DNA from: Candidatus Pseudoscillospira falkowii
GTDB lineage: Bacteria > Bacillota > Clostridia > Oscillospirales > Oscillospiraceae
Assembly: GCA_904374485.1 (NCBI GenBank)
Contig: CAJFFX010000005.1
Coordinates: forward strand, 1-51,757
Direction of reading: 5' to 3'
DNA: 51,757 bases
Shown here: positions 7,171 to 15,428 of the stretch, one piece after another
How the letters are laid out: each line of letters starts with the position of its first letter
Position numbering within the stretch: position 1 is the first letter of the stretch
Made by a program: the position numbers and the translations under genes
Notes under the pieces: model-generated
The model's input: the letters and a program-made list of their open reading frames with translations, nothing else
What the model was told of the DNA's origin: nothing
Database searches by the model: none

Positions 7171-8613
7171 TTACGATGCGGGCAGAAGCACCACGTCGCC
7201 CTCTTCGAGACCTTCGAGGATCTCGGTGTAGCCGCCGCCGGAGATGCCGGTCTTGACGCTTACCTCCTCTGTCTTTCCGCCGCGCTGCACCTGGACGACG
7301 CCGCCGCTGACGGCCTCGCTGGGAACGCGCAGGCAGCGCTCCCGCGCTCCGGTGACGATGGAGACCCACACGTTCATACCCGAGCGCAGGCCGTCGGTGT
7401 CGTCCAGCGTCAGCTCCACGGTGTAATTGGTCACGCCGCCGCTGGTGACGCCGGCCTGGCTGATGCGGCGCACGGAGGCGCTGTATTCGCGGCTCTGGCC
7501 GCTGTCGTCGGTAAAGGAGACGGTGGCGTCCTGGCCGGTAAAGAGCTTGTCGATATAGATCTCGTCCACGGAGACCTCCACGCCCAGGGAATTTTCCTCG
7601 GCCAGAGTGGCCAGGGGCGTGGCGGCGGAGGCAAAGTCGCCTTCCCGGGCGGTGCGGGTGAGGATGATGCCGTCGGCCGGGGCGCGGAGCACATAGTCCT
7701 CCCGGCGGGCGATGAGCTGGTCCAGTGCCACTTCGGCGTTTTCCACGGCGATGGCGGCGCTGTCCCGGCTTCCCGTCAGGGAGTCGTTTTCGATGGTCAT
7801 GATCGCCTCGCCCACGGAGACAGCGCTGCCGGTGTCGATGGCCAGGGAGGTCACCTGGCCGGACTGGGTGGCATAGAGCGTCTGGGACGTGGCGGCCTGA
7901 GCCTGGCCGTTTTCCATGCAGGCGGCGCTGCCGATGCGGGCCGAGGCGGTCTCACCGCCGGCCAGGGCGCCGGGATTTTTGAAGGAGATCTCCACATAGA
8001 CGCCTTCCCGGCCGCCGCTCAGGGCGGAGGGCGTGTCGTATACCCGCGCCACGGTGCCGCTGACGCTGCCGGAGTAGGACAGGAAGATGATTTCCGCCGC
8101 CGCGCCGGGGGTGATGCGCGCCGCCTCATCCGGGGAGAAAGGCACGGTCAGCGTCATGGCGGTACGGTCCGTGATCTCGGCGATGGGGGTGCCGGCGCTG
8201 ACGAAGTCGCCCTTGTGGAGGTACAGCGTCGTCACGGTGCCGGAGGCCTCGGCGCGGACGGTCAGGTCGGCGCAGGCCGAAGCGGCCTGGTCATAGCTCT
8301 GCCGGGCGCTTTTCAGGGACACCTCCGCCTGATCGATCTGGTCCTCCAGGTCCGAGGCGTCCAGCTCGTAGAGGATATCGCCCTCCTGCACGGCGTCGCC
8401 CTCTTCAAAATGGCAGGCGGTGATCTTTGCGCTGACGAGGGCGTAAATGGAGTAGGGGTCCCGATGGACGACGGTGCCGCTGTCCTCCACCAGGGATTCA
8501 ATGCTGCCGTATTCCGCGGCGGCGGTCGGCGCGCCGCTTTGTTTCTGGCAGCCCGCCGCGCCCAGCAGTACCGCCAGGGCCAGGGGGAGCACGAGATAAT
8601 GCTTTCTTTTCAT
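7171..8613 (-). CDS. Lipoprotein efflux adaptor (HlyD/MacA-like membrane fusion protein)
   Basis: The start ATG 8613 gives MKRKHYLVLPLAL and a lipobox LLGAAGC, so the protein is exported and lipid-anchored; ATG 8631 is an in-frame alternative. The 480-residue product has two biotinyl-lipoyl-like halves (ALVSAKITACHFEEGDAVQEGDILYELD near residues 55-85, and RAPADGIILTRTAREGDF) around a helical hairpin, followed by beta-barrel and membrane-proximal domains (VSVKTGISGGGYTEILEGLEEGDVVLL at the end). A second, inserted lipoyl-like stretch makes it longer than MacA (about 370). It would connect the FtsX permease to the wall side for export of an unknown compound. It is the third gene of the leftward operon. 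Confidence 0.87.
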   Translation of the reverse strand: MKRKHYLVLPLALAVLLGAAGCQKQSGAPTAAAEYGSIESLVEDSGTVVHRDPYSIYALVSAKITACHFEEGDAVQEGDILYELDASDLEDQIDQAEVSLKSARQSYDQAASACADLTVRAEASGTVTTLYLHKGDFVSAGTPIAEITDRTAMTLTVPFSPDEAARITPGAAAEIIFLSYSGSVSGTVARVYDTPSALSGGREGVYVEISFKNPGALAGGETASARIGSAACMENGQAQAATSQTLYATQSGQVTSLAIDTGSAVSVGEAIMTIENDSLTGSRDSAAIAVENAEVALDQLIARREDYVLRAPADGIILTRTAREGDFASAATPLATLAEENSLGVEVSVDEIYIDKLFTGQDATVSFTDDSGQSREYSASVRRISQAGVTSGGVTNYTVELTLDDTDGLRSGMNVWVSIVTGARERCLRVPSEAVSGGVVQVQRGGKTEEVSVKTGISGGGYTEILEGLEEGDVVLLPAS

Positions 8614-8634
8614 CTTTTCACCTTCTGTCATGGG

Positions 8635-10947
8635 TCACTCCACGCTCTTCAGCGCGCCGAGCATATCGATGTCCTTCATTTTCCGGCCGATGACGAAATT
8701 CACCGCCAGGGTGAACAGCAGCGTCGTCAGGCAGGAGAGCAGGTAGGACAGGGGCTTTGTGGATACGGTCAGGGGCAGGTCCTTCAGGACCGCCACGAAA
8801 AAGTGGGTCAGAGCAAGGCCCGCCGGCAGACCCAGGATCATGCCGCCCACGGAGAAGATAATGTTCTCGCTCAGCTGCAGTACCCGGATCTCCCGGTCGT
8901 GGAAGCCCAGGACCATCAGCGTGGCCAGGGCGCGGATCTGTTCAAAGAAGCTCATGATGCCCAGGTTGTAGATGACGACGCAGGCCAGGCCGCCGCCGAA
9001 GAGGATCAGGATATACACCACCAGCGACGCGCTGGACAGGTTTTCCGCGGCGGCGTCAGTGGCGGCCTGGCGGGTCTGCCAGCTGCTGACGAAGTCGTAG
9101 CGGTCCAGCTCCGTTTCCAGGGCTGCCGGATCGTCGGCGCAGAGATAGGCGGCGGAGGGGGCGTATGCCTGCCCCATGGAGCGCCAGAGACTCCTGGAGA
9201 GATAGGCGCCGGACACGGTGCGCTCGATCGCGGAGACCTGCACGGGGTACAGTCGGGGATCGCCGCTGAAGCGCAGCGTCACGGTGTCGCCCTCGGAAAC
9301 GCCCAGGTCCTTGGCTGCGGCTTCCTCCAGCACGATGCCGTCCTCCGGCAGGGAGCGGACGGCGTCGGCGTAGGGATCGAAAAGCCGGAGGGCGGGCGTG
9401 TCCTCCGCCACGGTCAGTGCGGCGGTGGTCAGCTGATCCGCGGAATAGATCCAGCAGGCCGTGGACATCTCAAATTCCGCCGCCGTCACGCCGGGGACGT
9501 GGGCCAGGCGCTCCCACTGGTCCTGCTGCACGCCGGTGTTCAGGGAGACCATCAGGTCGTAGCGGTTCTGGTTGCGGGTCAGGGCGTCGGCATAGCGCAG
9601 GATGGAATCCCGCAGGCCGAAGGCCGTTACCACCAGGGCCATGCAGAAGGCGATGCCGATGATGCACGTGAGCATGCGGGCCTTATTGCGCAGGGTGTTG
9701 CGGATGATGTATTTCTGATTGAAGCTGAGACGCCGCCACAGGGGGCCGACGGCTTCGAGGAACACAGGCTTTGTATTTTTGGGCGGTTTGGGCCGCATAC
9801 AGGCGGCGGGGGACTCCTGGAGCAGCGAGCGGCTGACGAGATAGGCGCTGCCGACGCAGCACACCGCCGTCAGCACCAGGGCCTGGAGCCAGGAAGCGTA
9901 GTCGTTGGCGATGGTGAAGGGCGGCAGGTCGCAGCCGGTGGCCAGGGTGTCCACGATCAGGCGGATCAGCGGCACCGTGGGGGCAAGGCCCAGGGGGAAG
10001 CCCACCAGCACCACCAGCACGGCGTTCATCAGATAATAGAGCAGGATGGTGCCATCCTGATAGCCCAGGGCTTTGAAGGTGCCGATCTCCTGGCGGGCGC
10101 CCTCGATCAGGCGGCTCATATTGCTGACCATCAGCAAAATGGCGCACAGGAAGAACAGCATCGGGAACAGCCGCAGGATGGGCTGCAGGTCGTTTGTGGT
10201 GCCCTGGAAGGAATAGGCGGGCAGGTTGTCCTCCAGGGCGAGGATGTTGACCACCTTGTCGCCCAGGGCGCCGTCGATGCTGCGGCGCAGTTCCTCGTCG
10301 CTGCAGCTGCCGTCCACGGTCAGGCAGATCTGGTTGTAGCGGTTTTCTCCCATGAGCACCGCGGCGGCGGTGTCGCTGCAGTAGGCGAAGCCGTGGCGGG
10401 CCAGATCGGCGGAGGGAGTAGCGGCGTTGATATTGCGGATCAGTTCCGGACTTTTGACGAGGCCGCTGATCTGCAGATGGAGTTCGGCGCCGGAGGCGGG
10501 AAAGGTCATGTCGTACCAGTCGCCGACGGCCAGGCCGTTGGCCCGGGCGAACTCGTCGCTGACCACCATTTCCCGGTCGCTTTGGGGCAGGCTGCCGGCG
10601 ATGAGGTAGGGGGTGTTCATCTCATAGGTGTCCGGCACGGCGTAGAGAGCCAGGGTGATGGCGCTGTCACCCTTTTCCTGGACCTCCAGAGACACCCGGG
10701 GCTGCACGCCGGTGACGCCGGGCAGGGCCAGGAGGGTGCGGCAGTCGGCCCGGTCCAGATTCGTGCCGGTGATCCAGTAATCGGCCACGTTCTGCTCGGT
10801 ATAGTACTGGTCGCAGATCCGGCGGACATTGTAGGTGATGCCGCCCAGGGCGGCGTAAACGGTGACGGCGATGGCGGTGATGAGGATCACCGAGACCAGC
10901 CGGGGCAGGGTGCCCTTCAGCGCCCGCAGAAAATTCAGCCACAGCAT
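8635..10947 (-). CDS. ABC transporter permease, FtsX/MacB type
   Basis: The 770-residue product has an N-terminal membrane span (about residues 17-38), a long extracytoplasmic domain, three spans around residues 255-385, a short linker with the basic stretch PAACMRPKPPKNTKP, then a second half repeating the plan, with final spans in the last 150 residues. This duplicated FtsX arrangement is that of DUF214/BceB-like permeases with two FtsX cores. It lies between ATPase and adaptor genes with 4- and 21-base gaps, so all three are translated together. The substrate could be a peptide or other amphiphile; regulation by the divergent TetR gene supports drug-type efflux. Confidence 0.87.
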   Translation of the reverse strand: MLWLNFLRALKGTLPRLVSVILITAIAVTVYAALGGITYNVRRICDQYYTEQNVADYWITGTNLDRADCRTLLALPGVTGVQPRVSLEVQEKGDSAITLALYAVPDTYEMNTPYLIAGSLPQSDREMVVSDEFARANGLAVGDWYDMTFPASGAELHLQISGLVKSPELIRNINAATPSADLARHGFAYCSDTAAAVLMGENRYNQICLTVDGSCSDEELRRSIDGALGDKVVNILALEDNLPAYSFQGTTNDLQPILRLFPMLFFLCAILLMVSNMSRLIEGARQEIGTFKALGYQDGTILLYYLMNAVLVVLVGFPLGLAPTVPLIRLIVDTLATGCDLPPFTIANDYASWLQALVLTAVCCVGSAYLVSRSLLQESPAACMRPKPPKNTKPVFLEAVGPLWRRLSFNQKYIIRNTLRNKARMLTCIIGIAFCMALVVTAFGLRDSILRYADALTRNQNRYDLMVSLNTGVQQDQWERLAHVPGVTAAEFEMSTACWIYSADQLTTAALTVAEDTPALRLFDPYADAVRSLPEDGIVLEEAAAKDLGVSEGDTVTLRFSGDPRLYPVQVSAIERTVSGAYLSRSLWRSMGQAYAPSAAYLCADDPAALETELDRYDFVSSWQTRQAATDAAAENLSSASLVVYILILFGGGLACVVIYNLGIMSFFEQIRALATLMVLGFHDREIRVLQLSENIIFSVGGMILGLPAGLALTHFFVAVLKDLPLTVSTKPLSYLLSCLTTLLFTLAVNFVIGRKMKDIDMLGALKSVE

Positions 10948-10951
10948 CGCC

Positions 10952-11653
10952 TCACCACTCCAGTTCCTGCACGGGCACGGGAGCGGGATTTTCGGTGAAG
11001 GATTCGATCTTCCCGCTCTTCATGCGCATCAGCACGTCGGCGGTGGGGGCCAGGGCGCCGTTGTGGGTCACGACCACCACGGTCTTGCCGCTCTTGCGGC
11101 ACAGCTCGTACAGCAGCGCCAGGATGGCTTTGCCGGTTTTGTAGTCCAGCGCGCCGGTGGGCTCGTCGCACAGCAGAATATCCGGATTTTTGGCCAGGGC
11201 GCGGGCGATGGCGCCGCGCTGCTGTTCGCCGCCGGAGCACTGGGCGGGGAAATTGTACATCCGGTCCCCCAGGCCCACCATTTCCAGCACCTCTTTGGCG
11301 TCCAGGGGGTCTTTGCAGATCTGGCTGGCCAGTTCCACGTTTTCCAGCATATTGAGGTTGGCCATCAGGTTGTAGAACTGAAACACAAAGCCGATGCTGT
11401 TGCGGCGGTACTCCGTCAGCCTTCGCTTGTCGTAGCCGGAGATCTCCTGGCCCGCCACCCACAGCTTGCCGCCGGTGGGGGAGTCCATGCCGCCGATCAG
11501 ATTCAGCACCGTGGATTTGCCCGCGCCGCTGGCGCCGAGGATGATGGTGTATTTCCCCGGGGGGATGGCGAAGCTGATGTCGTCCACGGCGCGGATCACC
11601 GTTTCGCCCATTTGATAGCTGCGCGTCAGATGCTCTGCCCGGATCCCGTCCAT
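10952..11653 (-). CDS. ABC transporter ATP-binding protein (MacB/LolD type)
   Basis: The chosen start ATG 11653 gives [17 protein letters not shown] and is preceded by GAAGGGGGCGGCAGC. The reading frame stays open further upstream but runs through the promoter and the opposite TetR gene. The 233-residue product has Walker [10 protein letters not shown], the LSGGQ-equivalent CSGGEQQR, Walker [13 protein letters not shown] and the switch histidine in VVVVTHNG. These are the typical signatures of ATPases that pair with FtsX permeases. It is the first gene of the efflux operon. Confidence 0.95.
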   Translation of the reverse strand: MDGIRAEHLTRSYQMGETVIRAVDDISFAIPPGKYTIILGASGAGKSTVLNLIGGMDSPTGGKLWVAGQEISGYDKRRLTEYRRNSIGFVFQFYNLMANLNMLENVELASQICKDPLDAKEVLEMVGLGDRMYNFPAQCSGGEQQRGAIARALAKNPDILLCDEPTGALDYKTGKAILALLYELCRKSGKTVVVVTHNGALAPTADVLMRMKSGKIESFTENPAPVPVQELEW

Positions 11654-11687
11654 GCTGCCGCCCCCTTCCGCAGATTTTTGTAGCTTA

Positions 11688-11716
11688 AGCATACCAATCC
11701 CGCCGGGAAAGTACAA
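11688..11716 (-). promoter_or_regulatory. Promoter of the ABC efflux operon
   Basis: Minus strand TTGTAC (11716-11711), 17-base spacer, TATGCT (11693-11688). It lies about 35 bases upstream of the ATPase start, inside the shared intergenic region with the TetR gene, where repression would occur. Confidence 0.6.
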
Positions 11717-11766
11717 CCGACACATTCCGGCCAGGTGTTTCAAAAGAGAAAAAATAAGACAAAGTG

Positions 11767-11795
11767 TTGTATTCACAGCCAAAAAGCGGTAAAAT
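11767..11795 (+). promoter_or_regulatory. Promoter of the TetR-family gene
   Basis: Plus strand TTGTAT (11767-11772), 17-base spacer, TAAAAT (11790-11795), about 60 bases before ATG 11855. The leader between is AT-rich. Confidence 0.6.
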
Positions 11796-11854
11796 ATTGC
11801 GTAGAATTTTTGGAAATTTATGAAAAATCGACAGAAATGGGAGGGAAAGCGGTC

Positions 11855-12406
11855 ATGGCGCGGCAGGAAAACCAGCGGGTGATGCTGACCCGGCGGCTGA
11901 TCCGGGAAGGCCTGATGGAGCTTTTGAAAACCGAGAGCATTCACAAGATCTCCGTGCGGGCCCTGTGTGAGGGGGCGGGCATCAACCGCTCCACGTTCTA
12001 TCGCTATTACGGCAGCCAGTACGACGTGCTCGCCGAAATGGAGGAGCAGGTGCTGGGAGATGTGGGGGCTTTGCTGCAGCAGGCGCCCAGCGCCACGGAC
12101 CGGGAGACCCTGGAGGCCATCTGCGCCTATTTCGAGCAGCACATGGACTCCGTCCGGGTGATGGTGAGCAACAATGTGGACCCGGAATTTCCCCGCAAAC
12201 TCTTCGGCATGCCCCAGGTGCGGGACATGATCCTGGCGCGCCTGGACCCGGCGGCGGACGCCGAGCAGCAGAACTATCTGTACATTTTCCTGGTCAACGG
12301 CGCCTATCATCTGGTGCGGGAGTGGATCGACAACGATCGCGGCCGCCCCTTCAAGGAGATCGCCTATCTTCTGGAGGACATCATCGACCGGCTGTGCCGC
12401 CCGTGA
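11855..12406 (+). CDS. TetR/AcrR-family transcriptional regulator
   Basis: The start ATG 11855 follows GGGAGGG; longer in-frame starts lie in AT-rich non-coding-like sequence. The 183-residue product has the TetR N-terminal helix-turn-helix (LIREGLMELLKTESIHKISV, then RALCEGAGINRSTFYRYYGS, about residues 10-50) and a C-terminal all-helical TetR_C-like domain (EWIDNDRGRPFKEIAYLLEDI near the end). It is divergent from the ABC efflux operon and separated from it by 201 bases, the typical layout for a repressor of that operon that responds to the exported compound. Confidence 0.92.
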   Translation: MARQENQRVMLTRRLIREGLMELLKTESIHKISVRALCEGAGINRSTFYRYYGSQYDVLAEMEEQVLGDVGALLQQAPSATDRETLEAICAYFEQHMDSVRVMVSNNVDPEFPRKLFGMPQVRDMILARLDPAADAEQQNYLYIFLVNGAYHLVREWIDNDRGRPFKEIAYLLEDIIDRLCRP

Positions 12407-12469
12407 AACGCCGCGCCGCGGGCGGAAAGACCCGTTTGCAGAAAAGGAGAAAAAAGAGAAAATTTTCTA

Positions 12470-12498
12470 TTGACAAATGGGACCTGCCTGCGTATAAT
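12470..12498 (+). promoter_or_regulatory. Consensus promoter of the tRNA cluster
   Basis: TTGACA (12470-12475), 17-base spacer, TATAAT (12493-12498). This is a perfect vegetative promoter, 32 bases upstream of tRNA-Met, as expected for stable RNA. Confidence 0.93.
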
Positions 12499-12530
12499 AA
12501 TAACTGCTCTGTCGGATGGTAGGGCGATTT

Positions 12531-12607
12531 GGCGGCATAGCTCAGTTGGCTAGAGCATGCGGTTCATACCCGCAGTGTCCCCGGTTCAAATCCAGGTGCC
12601 GCTACCA
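12531..12607 (+). tRNA. tRNA-Met (CAT)
   Basis: 77 bases including encoded CCA. Acceptor GGCGGCA pairs with TGCCGCT, the anticodon loop is TTCATAC between TGCGG and CCGCA, and the T arm contains GGTTCAAATCC. The D arm AGCTCAGTTGGCTAGAGC is standard. Likely elongator Met; a CAT anticodon could also be modified to read Ile AUA. Confidence 0.95.
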
Positions 12608-12610
12608 TTT

Positions 12611-12634
12611 CCCGCGGAGCAGCCGCTCCGCGGG
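12611..12634 (+). other. Hairpin between tRNA genes
   Basis: CCCGCGGAGC and GCTCCGCGGG form a perfect 10-bp stem with loop AGCC. There is no T-run, so it is more likely a processing spacer than a terminator. Confidence 0.6.
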
Positions 12635-12642
12635 AACCAGAT

Positions 12643-12717
12643 GGCCCGTTGGTCAAGTGGTTAAGACACGGCCCTTTCACGGCTGTAACATGGGTTCGAG
12701 TCCCGTACGGGTCACCA
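12643..12717 (+). tRNA. tRNA-Glu (TTC)
   Basis: 75 bases with CCA. Acceptor GGCCCGT pairs with ACGGGTC, anticodon loop CTTTCAC gives TTC, T arm GGGTTCGAGTCCC. Second gene of the cluster. Confidence 0.95.
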
Positions 12718-12757
12718 ACAAAATCACCCTGTGAGGATCTCCTCCCAGGGTTTATCC

Positions 12758-12834
12758 GGAGGCTTAGCTCAGCTGGTTAGAGCGCTTGCTTCACACGCAA
12801 GAGGTCACAGGTTCGAGTCCCGTAGTCTCCACCA
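12758..12834 (+). tRNA. tRNA-Val (CAC)
   Basis: 77 bases with CCA. Acceptor GGAGGCT pairs with AGTCTCC, anticodon stem CTTGC/GCAAG with loop TTCACAC gives CAC, T arm CAGGTTCGAGTCCCG. Its last 11 bases plus one are repeated at 15248-15259. Confidence 0.95.
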
Positions 12835-12966
12835 GAAAAAGAAAGACACGGCTTATAGCCGTGTCTTTCTTTTTCTGCTTACCGACTTCCATTTTTATTT
12901 GGGGCCAGTGAATTGCCCCAAACGCAAGGTTTTCGCCAGAGACGAAAATGCGCGGGGCCCGGATAT
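12824..12966 (+). repeat. Left copy of tRNA-tail/terminator repeat
   Basis: Starts with AGTCTCCACCAG of the tRNA-Val end, then a long A/T-flanked hairpin around GACACGGC/GCCGTGTC, the motif TTGGGGC..GCCCCAAACGC, and GGATA.GCAGGCCCG. The same order of elements occurs at 15248-15413 with many substitutions. Confidence 0.7.
12835..12875 (+). terminator. Terminator of the tRNA operon
   Basis: An 18-bp perfect stem (12835-12852 with 12858-12875) around the loop TTATA. The descending arm ends in the T-rich CTTTCTTTTTC. Confidence 0.93.
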
Positions 12967-13056
12967 GCAGGCCCGCTGACTGAACCGCCCCGTTTTGTAC
13001 TGTCCGCCAAAATGGGGCGGTTCAAATGTGGAGAGAGAAATTTATAATGATAGCTG

Positions 13057-14763
13057 TTATGCAAGCTGTTTCCACAGGCAATAGACCACATCGGCGCGGG
13101 GGCAGTTGTCCTTGGCCGTGAAGGCCAGCCCGTCGGTGAGGCCGTTGTCCGCAGCCCAATCAATGGCCGCCTGGGACCAACTGCCGCCGCTGGTGTCAGC
13201 ACCGGAGGAACGGGCCAAAAAAGCCAGCATTTGGTCATAGGCCACGGGGCTGCCGGTGCCGAAGGTGGTAGCGGTGACGCCGTTGGTAATGCCCTGCTCC
13301 GCCGCCCACAGCACCGCATTGTAATAGTAGGCGCTGGGGTCGGACACATCGCTGAACGGGGACACTGTTGAGGACGGCTGCGGAGATCCTGCGGCCCGCC
13401 ACAGGAAGGTCACAGCCTGGGCGCGGGTGACGGTTGTGCTGGGGGAGAAGGTGGTAGCAGAGGTGCCGCTGGTAACGCCGCTCTCCTTGGCCCATTCAAC
13501 TGCTTCGGCGTAATAATCAGAATCAAATACATCTGAGAATCCGGCCACAGTGGGGGAGGAAGGGGCGGGAGCCGCCTGAGCGCCAGCTATATTGTCCAGC
13601 ACCTGAACCGGCTCTTTCTGCTCGAGCCACCAAGGCATCCCCTGTATGTTTAGCTGTCCCTCGTCGTTGTTGCCCCAGGCCCACAGAGTGTGGTCGTCCC
13701 GCACCACCATATAGTGGGCGTTTCCACCCAGGCCGCCACTGTAACCAACCACATGGTCCAGCACCTTGACGGGGGTCATCTGGCTGACTGGACGCCCCCA
13801 CATCCACAACTCGCCGTTTTCGGTCAGGTAGGCCTGGCCGCCAAAGGCAACGATATTCCGCAGGGAGGTCTGAACCGGAACATCGGTCCCCTCCCGCAGG
13901 ACCTCATTGAAGGGACTGTCGTAGACCCTGCCACAGCACCAGATGGAACCATCTGTTTTCTCGATGACCGTATAATCAGCAGGGCACCACACATCTTCCA
14001 CGCCGTCCATGATTTTTACAGGGACGGTCTGCACCTTGGCGTCCGCCAGCGGATAGACCTGGGGAATTGTCCGGTCGTATTCCCCGTTGTTGCCCAGTGC
14101 GCCGGTATCATTGTCCCCCCACATCCAAAGGGAACCATCGGTCTTGATGGCTGCCATGTGGTCAGGGCCGCAGCGCATCAGCTTCACATCGTCCATGATT
14201 TTCACTGGGACGGTCTGGCAGGCCGCGGTGCCCCGTGTGGCGTTCCAGGTATAACCGTTGCCCAGATTTCCGTGGGTAATGTTGCCCCAGGTCCAGAGGG
14301 TGCCGTCGGTTTTCAGCGCGGCGGTGTAGGTGATGTTGCAGTCCACGGCAGCCACGTCCTCCATAACCTTGATGGGGACGGTCTGGTAGTCGGACGGATA
14401 ATCGCCAGCGTTTCCCGTTCCGCCGTTTCCAAGCTGGCCGCATTGATTACTGCCCCATATCCAGAGGGAGCCGTCGCCCCGGAGAGCGGCGATGTGGTTG
14501 CTGCCGCAGACCACAGACACCACGTCGTCCATGACCCTCACAGGGGTGTCCGAGGAGACAGCCTCCGTGCCGGTGCCCAGGAGCCCGTATTGATTGCTTC
14601 CCCAGGTCCACAGGACACCGTCCGTGTCGATGGCGGCGGTCATGCGGTCTCCGCAAGAGACGGACAGGTACTCCCCTGCGGTGAGATTATCTGCTGCCGC
14701 CGCGGGAACTGCCAGCCCCATACATAGTGCCAGGACCAACGTCAAAGATAATAGTTTTTTCAT
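13057..14763 (-). CDS. Secreted RCC1-repeat beta-propeller protein with SLH domains
   Basis: The 568-residue product has a signal peptide (MKKLLSLTLVLALCMGL, cleavage near AAAAD). Residues about 30-400 contain RCC1-type repeats, each built on the pattern aalktDGtLWtWGsN..GqLGnG; at least six copies are recognisable, enough for a propeller. Residues about 415-568 hold three SLH-like segments (FSDVFDSDYYAEAVEWAKESGV, FSDVSDPSAYYYNAVLWAAEQGI, WSQAAIDWAADNGL), which attach proteins to wall polysaccharide. It would be a surface propeller of unknown ligand. GGAGGG precedes ATG 14763. It is the main cargo of the tRNA-flanked segment. Confidence 0.88.
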   Translation of the reverse strand: MKKLLSLTLVLALCMGLAVPAAAADNLTAGEYLSVSCGDRMTAAIDTDGVLWTWGSNQYGLLGTGTEAVSSDTPVRVMDDVVSVVCGSNHIAALRGDGSLWIWGSNQCGQLGNGGTGNAGDYPSDYQTVPIKVMEDVAAVDCNITYTAALKTDGTLWTWGNITHGNLGNGYTWNATRGTAACQTVPVKIMDDVKLMRCGPDHMAAIKTDGSLWMWGDNDTGALGNNGEYDRTIPQVYPLADAKVQTVPVKIMDGVEDVWCPADYTVIEKTDGSIWCCGRVYDSPFNEVLREGTDVPVQTSLRNIVAFGGQAYLTENGELWMWGRPVSQMTPVKVLDHVVGYSGGLGGNAHYMVVRDDHTLWAWGNNDEGQLNIQGMPWWLEQKEPVQVLDNIAGAQAAPAPSSPTVAGFSDVFDSDYYAEAVEWAKESGVTSGTSATTFSPSTTVTRAQAVTFLWRAAGSPQPSSTVSPFSDVSDPSAYYYNAVLWAAEQGITNGVTATTFGTGSPVAYDQMLAFLARSSGADTSGGSWSQAAIDWAADNGLTDGLAFTAKDNCPRADVVYCLWKQLA

Positions 14764-14797
14764 TGTATTCCCTCCTCAAAATGTAGACGGTACTTAG

Positions 14798-14826
14798 ATT
14801 TTAACACCATCATGTTTTGTTGACAA
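14798..14826 (-). promoter_or_regulatory. Promoter of the RCC1/SLH protein gene
   Basis: Minus strand TTGTCA (14826-14821), 17-base spacer, TAAAAT (14803-14798), 35 bases upstream of the ATG with a GAGGAGGG ribosome site between. Confidence 0.7.
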
Positions 14827-14897
14827 GCAATTTTGTATGCCATTGGCGCACATGTATTTTAGATGTTCCTGCCTATACTTCCTAATGTGGTGATAGG

Positions 14898-15146
14898 ATG
14901 AAACATTTGCATTTTGACAATGAGAGTTTCTGCGAAAGAATCAGAAAGAATATCAAGCGCTGCCGAACAGAGCAGGGATTGACCGCCGACCAGCTTGCGG
15001 AAAAAGCAGGGCTGGGGCATGATTATCTTCGGCAAATCGAGAGTGAAAAGGACCGGAACCATGGTTCTTTGATCTCCCCCTATAAAATTTCTATGGCGTT
15101 GAATATAAGCATGGACGCCTTAGTATCTGAAAACGACGATAAATAA
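14898..15146 (+). CDS. Small XRE-family helix-turn-helix regulator
   Basis: The 82-residue product is a single Cro/C1-type domain: FCERIRKNIKRCRTEQGLTA, then DQLAEKAGLGHDYLRQIESE as the helix-turn-helix, and a closing ISMALNISMDALV segment. It is divergent from the RCC1/SLH gene with 134 bases between the starts and may control it. The ribosome site upstream (GTGATAGG) is weak. Such short regulators are common in accessory DNA. Confidence 0.85.
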   Translation: MKHLHFDNESFCERIRKNIKRCRTEQGLTADQLAEKAGLGHDYLRQIESEKDRNHGSLISPYKISMALNISMDALVSENDDK

Positions 15147-15247
15147 CCGACTGACAGTTTTGTGACTTGTCAGCCGGTTTTGCTGTTCAGAGGGCGGCAC
15201 CGCAACCGTCACTTTAGATGATATCCAGGGTTTGGATTTGGACGCAA

Positions 15248-15413
15248 AGTCTCCACCAGGGAAAGAAGGACACGGCCATAAGGCCGTGTCCTTCTTTCCC
15301 TGGTTACCGCTTTTATTTTAGTTTGGGGCAAATGAATTGCCCCAAACGCTTGCCACGGCGCACTTACGGGGCCCCACGTTGTGGTGCCCCGGATAGGTAG
15401 GCCCGTCGGCGGG
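15248..15413 (+). repeat. Right copy of tRNA-tail/terminator repeat
   Basis: Begins AGTCTCCACCAG (15248-15259), identical to the tRNA-Val end, but no tRNA body precedes it. A hairpin follows (GGGAAAGAAGGACACGGC with its complement), then TTTGGGGCAA/TTGCCCCAAA (15322-15346) and GGATAGGTAGGCCCG. This copy fills most of the gene-free stretch 15147-15428. Confidence 0.7.
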
Positions 15414-15428
15414 AACGCCGCCGGCGAT

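Larger units (their letters stand above)
12836..15247 (+). mobile_element. Possible 2.4-kb insertion at the tRNA-Val 3' end
   Basis: The segment between the two copies of the tRNA 3' end carries a surface-protein gene (minus strand) and a small XRE regulator gene (plus strand), both lower in GC than the flanks. Placement at a tRNA 3' end and the direct repeats resemble the scar of a site-specific integration. No integrase, recombinase or transposase gene is present, so it could equally be a relic of a deleted tandem tRNA with its terminator. Confidence 0.35.

Noticed and set aside
8215-10998. Very long open frame (over 900 codons) on the plus strand opposite the ABC permease and adaptor genes
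   Set aside because: High GC suppresses stops in antisense frames; the translation is rich in His, Gln and Gly without domains, while the opposite strand encodes clear transporter proteins. The same applies to long antisense frames at 25439-27622, 27752-29788 and 31815-34541.
12611-12634. Terminator inside the tRNA cluster
   Set aside because: The hairpin lacks a T-run and the tRNA genes share one promoter, so a processing spacer is more likely.
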